Shown: positions 14,824 to 21,520 of the stretch, in pieces | Numbering within the stretch: position 1 is the first letter of the stretch | Layout of the letters: every line of letters begins with the position of its first letter | Source: UBA6345 sp045577635 | GTDB lineage: Bacteria > Bacillota > Clostridia > Christensenellales > UBA1242 | Direction of reading: 5' to 3' | DNA: 35,493 nt | Assembly: GCA_045577635.1 (NCBI GenBank) | Contig: JAZNIS010000070.1 | Location: forward strand, 1-35,493 | Made by a program: the position numbers and the translations under genes | The notes under the pieces: model-generated | Database searches by the model: none | The model's input: the letters and a program-made list of their open reading frames with translations, nothing else | Told to the model about the DNA's origin: nothing

Positions 14824-16359
14824 TTAAAACTGCATTTCTCGTTGCCTATAAACAATAAACTTTTCACCACCAACCAAAGGCAATAAAACTTGTGGGTTTT
14901 GTTCTAATAAACTATCAGGATTAACATTTAATTGTTTTGCAATATCCCAAATTGTTTCACCTGTTTTTACAACATAAATAGTAAGAACAGCTTCACATTC
15001 TGGCTTATCTTCCAAAACAGAAATATCAGTGATAACTGCTTCCGGATTAACACTGTAAAAATCAGTGTAAACAAACAATGTTGCACTAACTTCCAAATCT
15101 CTGCCCCGTTTAATTTTTGCTGTAATTTCTCCAAGCGAAACATTAACAACGGGCATAAAATTTTCGGTTAAATCGTTTGCAGGTTCACTCAACGAAAATG
15201 GCATTTCCACAACTGTTGAATATGTACTATTTGTTTCTTTGTTAAAATATAAAACCGTTGTGCTTGCAACACCTTCTAAAATAAGATTACCCATTTCAAT
15301 AAAACTTGTTGCAATTGTCACTGTGTTACAACAAGTACCTAGCACTTCATCGTAACTTTTATCATCACTTTCAACACTTCCACTAACCTTACTTTCTAAA
15401 TTTAATTTACCACCACACTTAACCGTGTTAAAACTTTCAGTGTTAACTCTTAAAAAGTTTTCAGTGGAAAATATATCATTAACAACTTCAACTTCTCTTT
15501 CATTAAAAGCATAACCAATATATTCATATGGCAAATTTAAATTAACAACCGCATAGTCAACATCAATATTAGTTGTAATTTTAATTAAGGAATTATTAAT
15601 ATTTAAATAACTTTGCACACAACTTTTTTCTGTTAATTGTTCCAAAGCAACTTCTTCTGTAAAAGTAACTTTTGTTTGATATGTGCGAAGCATATTTGTT
15701 TCACCACTAGAAACATAACAAATATCAATGTTTGCCCCACCAACAACTTTTGCAAATTTTTCTTGTGGAATAACGGTTTCAATATACGGTGAACAAGTTA
15801 CTTCTAGCACCTTTAAAACATTATCTTTAATTTCAATATCATAACCATTTTCAAACTTACTTAATAAAACACCTATAAAATTTGAAACTTTAATTGTGTC
15901 GGTGTTGTAGTAAACATTATCACCATTAACCAACATCAGCGAATTATTTTCAGTGTTTTTAATAATTTCAACAGTTATTTCTACAATAGCAACAACTTTT
16001 ACATCTTGACCACTAATACTTGTGTTAACATCAACAACCGAACTAGTAACAACAGGGGTTGACAACATATTAATTTCATCATTTAAAAACTTATCTTTAA
16101 AATCGGCAGTGTAATCCAGCCCATTAAATTCACCATTTTCGTTTTCATAAATAACCTGAAAGTTTACATTACCATTAAAAACAACTTCACCGTTTTGTGC
16201 TTCCGAATTTAAAATAAAACTTTTTGCATTTGCACACATAACTTTTTTTATCTCATTTGAATCGTTAGCTGGAAGACAACATTCAATAACCGATTGTGTT
16301 ACACCTAATTTTTTTCGTTCCGAACTTACCAACCTTTCATATTTTGGTTCAATCGCCAT
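14824..16359 (-). CDS. sipL: SPOCS (DUF3794) + LysM protein, SipL-like spore coat anchor
   Basis: A 511-residue protein with tandem SPOCS/DUF3794 beta-domains over most of its length and one C-terminal LysM domain (about 461-508, YVVKTGETIWDIAKQLNVN). This is the architecture and length of Clostridioides difficile SipL (522 aa), the mother-cell protein that binds SpoIVA and tethers the coat to the forespore, the functional counterpart of Bacillus SpoVID. A GGGGGA ribosome site precedes the ATG. It lies just downstream of veg and has its own terminator. The preceding intergenic strip carries a sigma-E-type promoter, matching the expected mother-cell timing. Other clostridial SPOCS-LysM proteins of unknown role exist, so the symbol rests on architecture, length and promoter rather than on sequence identity. 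Confidence 0.8.
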   Translation of the reverse strand: MAIEPKYERLVSSERKKLGVTQSVIECCLPANDSNEIKKVMCANAKSFILNSEAQNGEVVFNGNVNFQVIYENENGEFNGLDYTADFKDKFLNDEINMLSTPVVTSSVVDVNTSISGQDVKVVAIVEITVEIIKNTENNSLMLVNGDNVYYNTDTIKVSNFIGVLLSKFENGYDIEIKDNVLKVLEVTCSPYIETVIPQEKFAKVVGGANIDICYVSSGETNMLRTYQTKVTFTEEVALEQLTEKSCVQSYLNINNSLIKITTNIDVDYAVVNLNLPYEYIGYAFNEREVEVVNDIFSTENFLRVNTESFNTVKCGGKLNLESKVSGSVESDDKSYDEVLGTCCNTVTIATSFIEMGNLILEGVASTTVLYFNKETNSTYSTVVEMPFSLSEPANDLTENFMPVVNVSLGEITAKIKRGRDLEVSATLFVYTDFYSVNPEAVITDISVLEDKPECEAVLTIYVVKTGETIWDIAKQLNVNPDSLLEQNPQVLLPLVGGEKFIVYRQREMQF

Positions 16360-16391
16360 AATAATTCCCCCGTTTATTAAACTTCAATAAT

Positions 16392-16421
16392 AGTGTACTA
16401 GGGTCATAAAAAAAATATGAC
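16392..16421 (-). promoter_or_regulatory. Sigma-E-type promoter upstream of the sipL-like gene
   Basis: On the minus strand GTCATATT (16421-16414), a 14-nt spacer, then AGTACACT (16399-16392). The Bacillus sigma-E consensus is roughly GTCATATT, 13-15 nt, CATACACT; the -35 matches fully and the -10 in six of eight positions. The -35 lies inside the hairpin region that ends the veg transcript. Confidence 0.65.
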
Positions 16422-16437
16422 AACTATTTTTTAGTTG
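16403..16437 (-). terminator. Veg terminator region (two hairpins overlapping the stop codon)
   Basis: On the minus strand CAACTA/TAGTTG (16437-16432 with 16426-16421), including the veg stop codon, is followed by GTCATA/TATGAC around a run of T. The T-run makes this a plausible weak terminator. It shares bases with the sigma-E-type -35 element of the next gene. Confidence 0.5.
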
Positions 16438-16682
16438 CCACACTTATTTATTCTTTTATAAGAAATATCACCACATAAAACATCGTTGTAAGAAAAACTT
16501 GTTCGCTCTAAATCAACCATTTCGTTTGCTTTTATAATAAACATGCTAGGATAAACACTTTCAATAACTCCATTAAATTTAACAATCTTTTTCCTACCCC
16601 TATTTACTATTAACCTAACCGATTCACCTTTTAAATTTAAAATCTCATCTTTAACAGTTTGTAACTTTTCAGCATTTGTCAT
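16431..16682 (-). CDS. veg: Veg family protein
   Basis: An 83-residue small protein of the Veg family (about 86 aa in Bacillus subtilis). There the gene is among the most strongly transcribed vegetative genes and the protein stimulates biofilm matrix genes. Seen here are the typical KLQTVKDEILNLKGESVRL opening, a basic RGRKK patch and a C-terminal SFSYNDVLCGDI segment of the small SH3-like fold. The start at 16682 follows AGGGGTGATGTT, a good ribosome site; an upstream in-frame ATG at 16733 would add 17 residues unlike the family. In Bacillus, veg lies downstream of ksgA; here it stands between the zinc-ribbon gene and sipL-like. Confidence 0.9.
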   Translation of the reverse strand: MTNAEKLQTVKDEILNLKGESVRLIVNRGRKKIVKFNGVIESVYPSMFIIKANEMVDLERTSFSYNDVLCGDISYKRINKCGN

Positions 16683-16751
16683 AACATCACCCCTAAACTT
16701 ATTAGTAATAATATTATTAACAAAATTTACCATTTTTATTCTACAACAAAA

Positions 16752-16780
16752 AAAACAAACACAAACTGTGTTTGTTTTTA
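16752..16780 (-). terminator. Rho-independent terminator after the zinc-ribbon/acidic protein
   Basis: An ACAAACACA/TGTGTTTGT stem (16755-16763 with 16767-16775) with a three-base loop, followed on the minus strand by a run of T. It separates the acidic protein from veg. Confidence 0.8.
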
Positions 16781-16788
16781 ATTAACAA

Positions 16789-17313
16789 TTAATCCTCATC
16801 TTCCTCATTATCGTCGTCTTCGTAGTCATCTTCATCTTCTTCATCGTCATCATCATCAGAATCAAGATCAACATCAAAATCGTCAATTTCATCAATTTCA
16901 TTATCTAAATCATCTACTTCATCAAAATCATCTTTAAATTCTGCATCTAAATCTTTTGCAAAAGTAGAATCTAATTCTTCATCAATTTCATCATCAGCAT
17001 CAGCTGTTGGTAATAAATCTAAATCATCATCTTCATCAGATTTATCAACATATTCTCTCCAATCTGGATCTTCGTCATCTTTACTAATAGATAAACTTTC
17101 TTCTAAACAAGAAGCACACATTGTTTCGCCTTCGTTAATATAGTTAACACGACAAACAGGACAAAGTTCTAATTCATCATAAAGTTCTAGTTCATCATCA
17201 TCAATTGCACCTGCTTTCATTTCTTGTTTGCAAACTTCACAATATTTATCCTTTTTTAAAATATAATTAAGTTCACATCTTGGACATTTAATGTATGTTT
17301 GTTTTTTTACCAT
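16789..17313 (-). CDS. Double zinc-ribbon protein with long acidic tail, function unknown
   Basis: A 174-residue protein I cannot assign to a characterised family. Two N-terminal zinc ribbons have identical spacing: C10/C13 with C25/C28, and C51/C54 with C66/C69 (CxxC, 11 residues, CxxC), suggesting an internal duplication. From about residue 78 to the end the chain is almost wholly Asp/Glu with few other residues, presumably disordered. The layout (small folded module plus polyacidic tail) recalls RNA polymerase delta or nucleic-acid mimics, but no sequence relationship is claimed. AGGAG lies 12 nt upstream of the ATG, slightly long spacing. It is preceded by spo0A on the same strand with no obvious terminator in the 130-nt gap, so spo0A transcripts may read into it; its own terminator follows. 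Confidence 0.75.
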   Translation of the reverse strand: MVKKQTYIKCPRCELNYILKKDKYCEVCKQEMKAGAIDDDELELYDELELCPVCRVNYINEGETMCASCLEESLSISKDDEDPDWREYVDKSDEDDDLDLLPTADADDEIDEELDSTFAKDLDAEFKDDFDEVDDLDNEIDEIDDFDVDLDSDDDDDEEDEDDYEDDDNEEDED

Positions 17314-17443
17314 ATATTATGTTTTCTCCTAACTAACAAATAGTTTTTAAATCTAGTGTATGATAAAACTAGGTTTAACGATAATTATTATAGTTAGATA
17401 TTATATTCTTGTAAATCATTTTTATACATTATTTTTATTAAAA

Positions 17444-18214
17444 TTAAGCCCCTTCAATTAGCATTTTATCAGCAACCAAAGCAATAAATTCGCCGTTGGT
17501 AGGTTTTTCGTTATTAGAATAAACCCTAATACCAAATAAAGCATTAATATTTTCTATTTTTCCCCTATTCCAAGCAACTTCAATAGCATGTCTTATTGCC
17601 CTTTCAACTTTACTAGCCGAAGTTTCAAATCTTTCAGCAATGCTTGGATACAATTTTTTTGTAATACTATTAATAATTTCGGGGTTATCAATAGCCATTT
17701 TAATTGCTTCTCTTAAAAATTGATAACCCTTAATGTGTGCAGGAATTCCAACTGTAATAAATATATTTGTAATTTTTTCTTCTAAATATTTATTTCTAGG
17801 TTTTATGTTTTTTATATTTGATACGGCAACAGTTTCAGTTGAAATCAAATCTAAAATTCTACCTTCCAACACTGAAACATCGCATGGTTTTACCATATAG
17901 TAATCTGCACCCAACGATAATGCCTTGTTTATAAAATTATCGTTACTTAAAGCCGATAAAATTAAAATTTTAGGTTTGTTTGCTAACCCCAACTTATTTA
18001 TCGCTTCTAAAAATTCGTAACCATCAATGTTAGGCAACACAATATCGGTTACAACAACATCTACTTCATTTTCCTTAATATAGTTAATAGCAGTAACGGC
18101 ATCGCCAAAATCAGCAACTATTAAAATTTTATCGTTTGTTAATTGTTTTTTAATACTTTCTCTCATTTGTTCGTTGTTATCTACTAAAATAATTTTTGTT
18201 TGTTTTGTTTCCAT
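17444..18214 (-). CDS. spo0A: Sporulation master regulator Spo0A
   Basis: A 256-residue response regulator that, when phosphorylated, binds 0A boxes and starts sporulation. The receiver domain (about 5-125) has the phosphoacceptor D57 in VVVTDIVLPNIDG, the switch residue S87 and K109 in YYMVKP. The Spo0A-specific C-terminal DNA-binding domain (about 148-256) is unmistakable, with IFITVGIPAHIKGY, LYPSIAERF and ERAIRHAIEVAWNRG. One oddity: the receiver's first acidic pair, DD in Bacillus Spo0A, reads D12-N13 here (LVDNNEQ), losing one Mg-binding acid. AAGGAAG supports the start. The leader holds a hairpin, and promoter and 0A-box candidates lie upstream. Placement between the acidic protein and a divergent unknown differs from the common spoIVB-spo0A pair. 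Confidence 0.97.
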   Translation of the reverse strand: METKQTKIILVDNNEQMRESIKKQLTNDKILIVADFGDAVTAINYIKENEVDVVVTDIVLPNIDGYEFLEAINKLGLANKPKILILSALSNDNFINKALSLGADYYMVKPCDVSVLEGRILDLISTETVAVSNIKNIKPRNKYLEEKITNIFITVGIPAHIKGYQFLREAIKMAIDNPEIINSITKKLYPSIAERFETSASKVERAIRHAIEVAWNRGKIENINALFGIRVYSNNEKPTNGEFIALVADKMLIEGA

Positions 18215-18268
18215 AATTAAACTTCCTTATACTTTAAATTTTTAATACCCCCAATCAAGTATTTCACA

Positions 18269-18299
18269 TCAAACACCACCAATTTTTTGTGGTGATTGA
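18269..18299 (-). promoter_or_regulatory. Hairpin in the spo0A 5' leader
   Basis: CACCAC (18274-18279) pairs with GTGGTG (18289-18294), extended after one mismatch by TCAA/TTGA (18269-18272 with 18296-18299). No T-run follows, so it is not an intrinsic terminator. It lies right at the predicted transcript start, where it could influence stability or initiation. Confidence 0.5.
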
Positions 18300-18307
18300 A
18301 CAAGAAA

Positions 18308-18336
18308 ATTATAACACCTTAAAAATTAAGTGCCAT
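18308..18336 (-). promoter_or_regulatory. Candidate sigma-A promoter of spo0A
   Basis: On the minus strand ATGGCA (18336-18331), an exact 17-nt spacer, then a perfect TATAAT (18313-18308) preceded by TGT (extended -10). Transcription would start near 18300, about 86 nt before the spo0A ATG. No sigma-H-type element (AGGA with GAAT) was found here. Confidence 0.55.
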
Positions 18337-18396
18337 TTGTTTTACAGTTAGAATAATGGCAGATAAGAAAAATAAATAACAAAACATATTATAAAA

Positions 18397-18403
18397 TGTC
18401 GAA
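18397..18403 (+). promoter_or_regulatory. 0A box (Spo0A binding site)
   Basis: TGTCGAA, an exact match to the Spo0A-binding consensus, in the spo0A/316-aa divergent region. It is about 60 nt upstream of the predicted spo0A -35, and next to a second TATAAT (minus strand, 18393-18388). It is the only perfect copy I noticed in the window. Autoregulation of spo0A, or control of the divergent gene, is inferred. Confidence 0.6.
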
Positions 18404-18676
18404 AATATTTTAATTTTAATTTTAAAAATTATAAAACAGCAAAAAATTAATGTTTTTTAGTTTTTAAAAGGTTTGAAGCACAACTTTACAAAATATTAAT
18501 TTAATGTACCGTTTTATTAAATATTTTAAGTTTAAATCACAATTTTAATTGGTTATTATCATAATTTTAATTAGACAAAAAACCACAAAAACACTCTTTT
18601 TTTTATAATAGTTATTAAACTTTAACATCAAAATTTAATATATATTATAAGAAAGCATTTTAACCCCGGAGGAGAA

Positions 18677-19627
18677 ATGAACACTTATAAAAAAATTATT
18701 GTTTTAAAAAATTCAAAAATTAAAAACTATAACGGTTCAGCCATTTTAACCTTAACAAAATATAACAATTCGGTTATGGGAAACATAAAAGTTTTTAATA
18801 TTACACGAAATTTAAATTTGGTTTTAGGTTTGGCTCAAAACAACAAACAAATTTTTAAACAAAATATTAGTTTAATAAACAACAATACATATTCCTTTAA
18901 ACTAAACAACATTAACTTAAACGAAAATATTAGTGCTGTTTTAGTGGAAGACCAACCCGATAAAGTTATCCCTTTAATTTGGGGAAGCGATTATAACACA
19001 ACATTAAATAGCGAAATTATTGAAAATTTATCGGTTTTAAAACAATCGGCAACAAAAACCGAAACAACACAGAAAAAACCACTAAATTTAGATGAAATGT
19101 TTGATATTAGCGATGTTGAAACGGAAATAAACAACAACTTAAACTTTGAAACAATTAACACTTTTGAATTAGAACAATTAAACAACAATCAAACAACAAC
19201 TTTAAACAATTTAGAACCAGAAAATTTTATTACAAGCAATAAAAATATTATAGATGAAGAAATGGAAACTATAACACTAGAAGAAAATGAAACCTTTTAT
19301 GAAAGCATTTCAAACCAAATAGAAAACTTATTTAACAATTACCCTGCCGAAACAAATTTAGAAGAATTAATTCCAAACAGCAAATGGGTTAAAATTGATT
19401 ACGAAAACAATGGAAATTTTTATGTGTTGGGTTTAATTTATGAAGATATAACACTAAAATATATTTGTTATGGTGTACCAGGTCAATATTCAAATTCAAC
19501 ACCAGAAGGTTTGGATAGTTATAGCCAATGGTTACCAACAAATGCAAACAATCCAAATGGCGAAGGTTATTGGGTTATGTATCAAGATGCAATTAGTGGA
19601 AACAGTGTTATGCTTGATGCAATTTAA
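18677..19627 (+). CDS. Hypothetical two-domain protein divergent from spo0A
   Basis: A 316-residue protein not assignable to a characterised family. Residues 1-100 form a beta-rich, Asn/Lys-rich region with alternating hydrophobic residues (KKIIVLKNSKIKNYNGSAIL, then GNIKVFNITR). Residues about 105-220 are a low-complexity Asn/Glu/Thr linker with no hydrophobic core. Residues about 232-316 form a compact aromatic-rich domain (WVKIDYEN, FYVLGLIYED, ICYGVPGQYS, YSQWLP, GYWVMYQDA). No signal peptide or membrane segment is present, so it is probably cytoplasmic. GGAGGAG immediately upstream is one of the strongest ribosome sites in the window. It is divergent from spo0A across a region with a 0A box and ends in a good terminator. 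A sporulation role is suggested only by that context. Confidence 0.7.
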   Translation: MNTYKKIIVLKNSKIKNYNGSAILTLTKYNNSVMGNIKVFNITRNLNLVLGLAQNNKQIFKQNISLINNNTYSFKLNNINLNENISAVLVEDQPDKVIPLIWGSDYNTTLNSEIIENLSVLKQSATKTETTQKKPLNLDEMFDISDVETEINNNLNFETINTFELEQLNNNQTTTLNNLEPENFITSNKNIIDEEMETITLEENETFYESISNQIENLFNNYPAETNLEELIPNSKWVKIDYENNGNFYVLGLIYEDITLKYICYGVPGQYSNSTPEGLDSYSQWLPTNANNPNGEGYWVMYQDAISGNSVMLDAI

Positions 19628-19632
19628 TGTTT

Positions 19633-19659
19633 AAAACAAGGCAATTGCCTTGTTTTTTT
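19633..19659 (+). terminator. Rho-independent terminator after the 316-aa gene
   Basis: A perfect AACAAGGC/GCCTTGTT stem with AATT loop followed by seven T, a few nt after the stop codon. Confidence 0.9.
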
Positions 19660-19661
19660 AT

Positions 19662-19750
19662 AAAAAAAGCAAGAAATAAATTCCTGCTTGGCAACGAATA
19701 TAAAAATATTGTTGTTTGTTAATAGTATAACAAAAAACTTTGTTATTGAT
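19662..19750 (-). ncRNA. Candidate small RNA, unassigned
   Basis: On the minus strand an extended -10 (TGG then TATAAT, 19762-19757) is followed by a perfect eight-pair hairpin ATAACAAA/TTTGTTAT (19746-19739 with 19734-19727). Then comes an unstructured stretch and a nine-pair terminator hairpin AAGCAGGAA/TTCTTGCTT (one G-U pair; 19689-19681 with 19675-19667) with seven T. No clear -35 is present. The start near 19750 is an estimate. No open reading frame with a ribosome site fits. It matches no RNA family I know. Confidence 0.4.
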
Positions 19751-19919
19751 GCCACTATTATACCAAAACAAAGAAAAAATATAGATATTTTTATATAAAA
19801 AATATTGTTTAACAATAAGCTTTAAGGTTTAACCATAAAAATATTGCTAATAATTAAAAAAATTACTTTATTTTATATGCATTTTTTTGTAATTATTGAT
19901 AAAATAATCTATGTAATAT

Positions 19920-19940
19920 AATTATATAAATTATATAATT
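19920..19940. repeat. Perfect 21-nt palindrome, possible operator
   Basis: AATTATATAA and TTATATAATT form a 10-1-10 inverted repeat that overlaps the predicted -35 of the lipoprotein promoter by two bases. Position suggests an operator. Being pure A/T, it could also arise by chance. Confidence 0.45.
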
Positions 19941-19967
19941 GACTATATTAGTTAATTTTGATAATAT
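19939..19967 (+). promoter_or_regulatory. Sigma-A promoter of the lipoprotein gene
   Basis: TTGACT (19939-19944), an exact 17-nt spacer, then TAATAT (19962-19967) preceded by TGA. The leader is about 28 nt and carries GGAG at 19994-19997. Confidence 0.6.
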
Positions 19968-20002
19968 GTTATAGCATAATTTTTATATAACTTGGAGAAG
20001 AC

Positions 20003-21484
20003 ATGAAAAAGTTTTTATTGATGATTGTTGCCCTTTTCCTATCAACCACATTTATTCTTGCTGGTTGTGATAAGGGCTTACCTAATCCACCATCACCAGA
20101 TGCCCCTACAACATCAAATGGCGGCCTTGCAGTAATTAAGGGTGATTACCTATATTATGTTAATGGCTTTCAAACATATAATAATTTAGTTAAAGACCAA
20201 GACAATGTTTGGGGTAAACAATTATTTGGTGCAATTTATCGTGTTAAAGTAAACAACAATGTAATTGAACATGATGAAAATGGTTTTGTTAAAAATTCAG
20301 AAGTTGTTGTTCCACAAATTGTTGGAACTGAAAATGCTTGTTTCTATATTTTTGGAAACTACATTTACTATGCAACTCCTAACATGCAAGTTGATGAATA
20401 TGGTAACCTACTTAATTCTAGAAGCAACATTTGCCGTATTAAACTTGATGGAACCGATAACAAAGTGTTATACACAACCGACCAAACTTTAACATCTACA
20501 AAATGGACAATGTTAAAATTAGATAACACCGATTATGTTGTTATGCTTGATGGTCAAAAATTAATTAGCATTGATGCTAATGCAAAAAAACCAAAAACAA
20601 CTGTTATGGCCAACAATGTTACAAGTGCCGGACTAATTAAAGTTGATAAAGATATTCCTACTGACACTTATTACAATTCAACAGCTGTTATTAATGGTGT
20701 TAACAACTATGTTTACTACACTCGCGACATTACAGCTGACGACAAATTAGGAACACTTGGTGGAAACTATTTTGCTCGTGTTAAAATTGGTTCAAATAGC
20801 GAAGAAAAAGTTGCAACAAATGGAAACACATACAACATTGTTGAAGCTAAAAATGGAAACCTTTACTACACTTGTGTTGAAAAAGGTTCAAGTAATGCTG
20901 TTTTATACAAATATACATTAACAGAAACTGCAGCTTTAAATAAAGTAAACGAAACAAGTGTTTCTTATGCTTATTCTAGTTACACTTATTCATTAGTGTT
21001 AAATGCAGATTCAAGTTTTGAGGCTGCTAAAATGGTTGCTATTGATAGTTCAAACAACATTAATTTAATTACTGTTGGTCAAAAACCAAAAACTATTTAT
21101 ACCGGAACAACAAGCATTGTTCCTGCTGGATTATACGGTTCAACATTATTCTTCTATGAAGAAACAAGCATTAAATATGTTGATGTTACAAGCACCAACC
21201 CAGAAGTTAAAACAGTTGAAACAAATGGTAAATCAATTAAAGTAAACTCTTCTGAAACAAAAACAAATGTAGTATTTGACTACGATGGAAGAAATGTTTA
21301 TTTCCTTGCAGGTTACACACCAGAAGGAAAAACCGATGCAGTTTATTATTTAAACCGTACTGACTTACATGCTAGCGAACAAAAATCTGAATTTGTTGGA
21401 GTTTTCGCAGATGGTCACACTCCTGCCAAACCAGAAGCTGATGGCGATAACGACACAGAAAACGATGTTCCTTGGATTAGTTAA
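20003..21484 (+). CDS. Secreted lipoprotein with DUF5050-like beta-propeller
   Basis: A 493-residue lipoprotein. The signal peptide ends in a clear lipobox LAGC with C22. The mature part repeats short Tyr-rich beta segments: GDYLYYVN, GNYIYYATPN, ICRIKLDGTDNKVLY, GNLYYTC and RNVYFLAGY. This pattern, hydrophobic-Y-Y followed by I-x-R/K-hydrophobic-D-G, is typical of DUF5050/LRP1-like beta-propeller proteins common in Clostridia. An acidic tail ends the protein (EADGDNDTEND). A GGAG ribosome site and an extended -10 promoter are present, and a bidirectional terminator follows, so it is monocistronic. Such proteins are thought to sit on the outer membrane face; substrate and partner are unknown. 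Confidence 0.8.
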   Translation: MKKFLLMIVALFLSTTFILAGCDKGLPNPPSPDAPTTSNGGLAVIKGDYLYYVNGFQTYNNLVKDQDNVWGKQLFGAIYRVKVNNNVIEHDENGFVKNSEVVVPQIVGTENACFYIFGNYIYYATPNMQVDEYGNLLNSRSNICRIKLDGTDNKVLYTTDQTLTSTKWTMLKLDNTDYVVMLDGQKLISIDANAKKPKTTVMANNVTSAGLIKVDKDIPTDTYYNSTAVINGVNNYVYYTRDITADDKLGTLGGNYFARVKIGSNSEEKVATNGNTYNIVEAKNGNLYYTCVEKGSSNAVLYKYTLTETAALNKVNETSVSYAYSSYTYSLVLNADSSFEAAKMVAIDSSNNINLITVGQKPKTIYTGTTSIVPAGLYGSTLFFYEETSIKYVDVTSTNPEVKTVETNGKSIKVNSSETKTNVVFDYDGRNVYFLAGYTPEGKTDAVYYLNRTDLHASEQKSEFVGVFADGHTPAKPEADGDNDTENDVPWIS

Positions 21485-21493
21485 TAAAAAAAC

Positions 21494-21520
21494 AAAAAGA
21501 ACGGAAATTCCGTTCTTTTT
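21494..21520. terminator. Bidirectional Rho-independent terminator
   Basis: An AAAAAGAACGG/CCGTTCTTTTT stem (21494-21504 with 21510-21520) with loop AAATT between convergent genes, with A-rich and T-rich flanks that allow use in both directions. Confidence 0.88.

Larger units (their letters stand above)
18215..18676. other. Divergent regulatory region between spo0A and the 316-aa protein
   Basis: This is 462 nt of very AT-rich sequence with no credible gene. It contains, from the left, a spo0A leader hairpin, a sigma-A-type promoter reading into spo0A, a perfect 0A box at 18397-18403, and about 200 nt with no pattern I could identify. On the right is a possible weak plus-strand promoter (TTAACA at 18622 with TTATAA at 18645). 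A strong GGAGGAG ribosome site (18668-18674) precedes the 316-aa gene. Confidence 0.6.
19628..20002. other. Intergenic region with candidate small RNA and lipoprotein promoter
   Basis: This 375-nt gap has no credible protein gene. From left to right it holds the plus-strand terminator of the preceding gene, a minus-strand terminator, hairpin and extended -10 promoter (candidate small RNA), three copies of AAAAATATTG (19702, 19798, 19837), a perfect 21-nt palindrome, and the promoter and ribosome site of the lipoprotein gene. The AAAAATATTG copies could be chance in such AT-rich DNA. Confidence 0.6.

Noticed and set aside
18215..18676. Sigma-H promoter of spo0A
   Set aside because: No AGGA/GAAT pair with proper spacing on the minus strand; the only GAAT lies on the plus strand without a -35.
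19624..19815. A 63-codon minus-strand reading frame with a hydrophobic product
   Set aside because: It runs through two terminators, has no ribosome site and lies over the candidate small RNA. Hydrophobic codons are expected from T-rich DNA.
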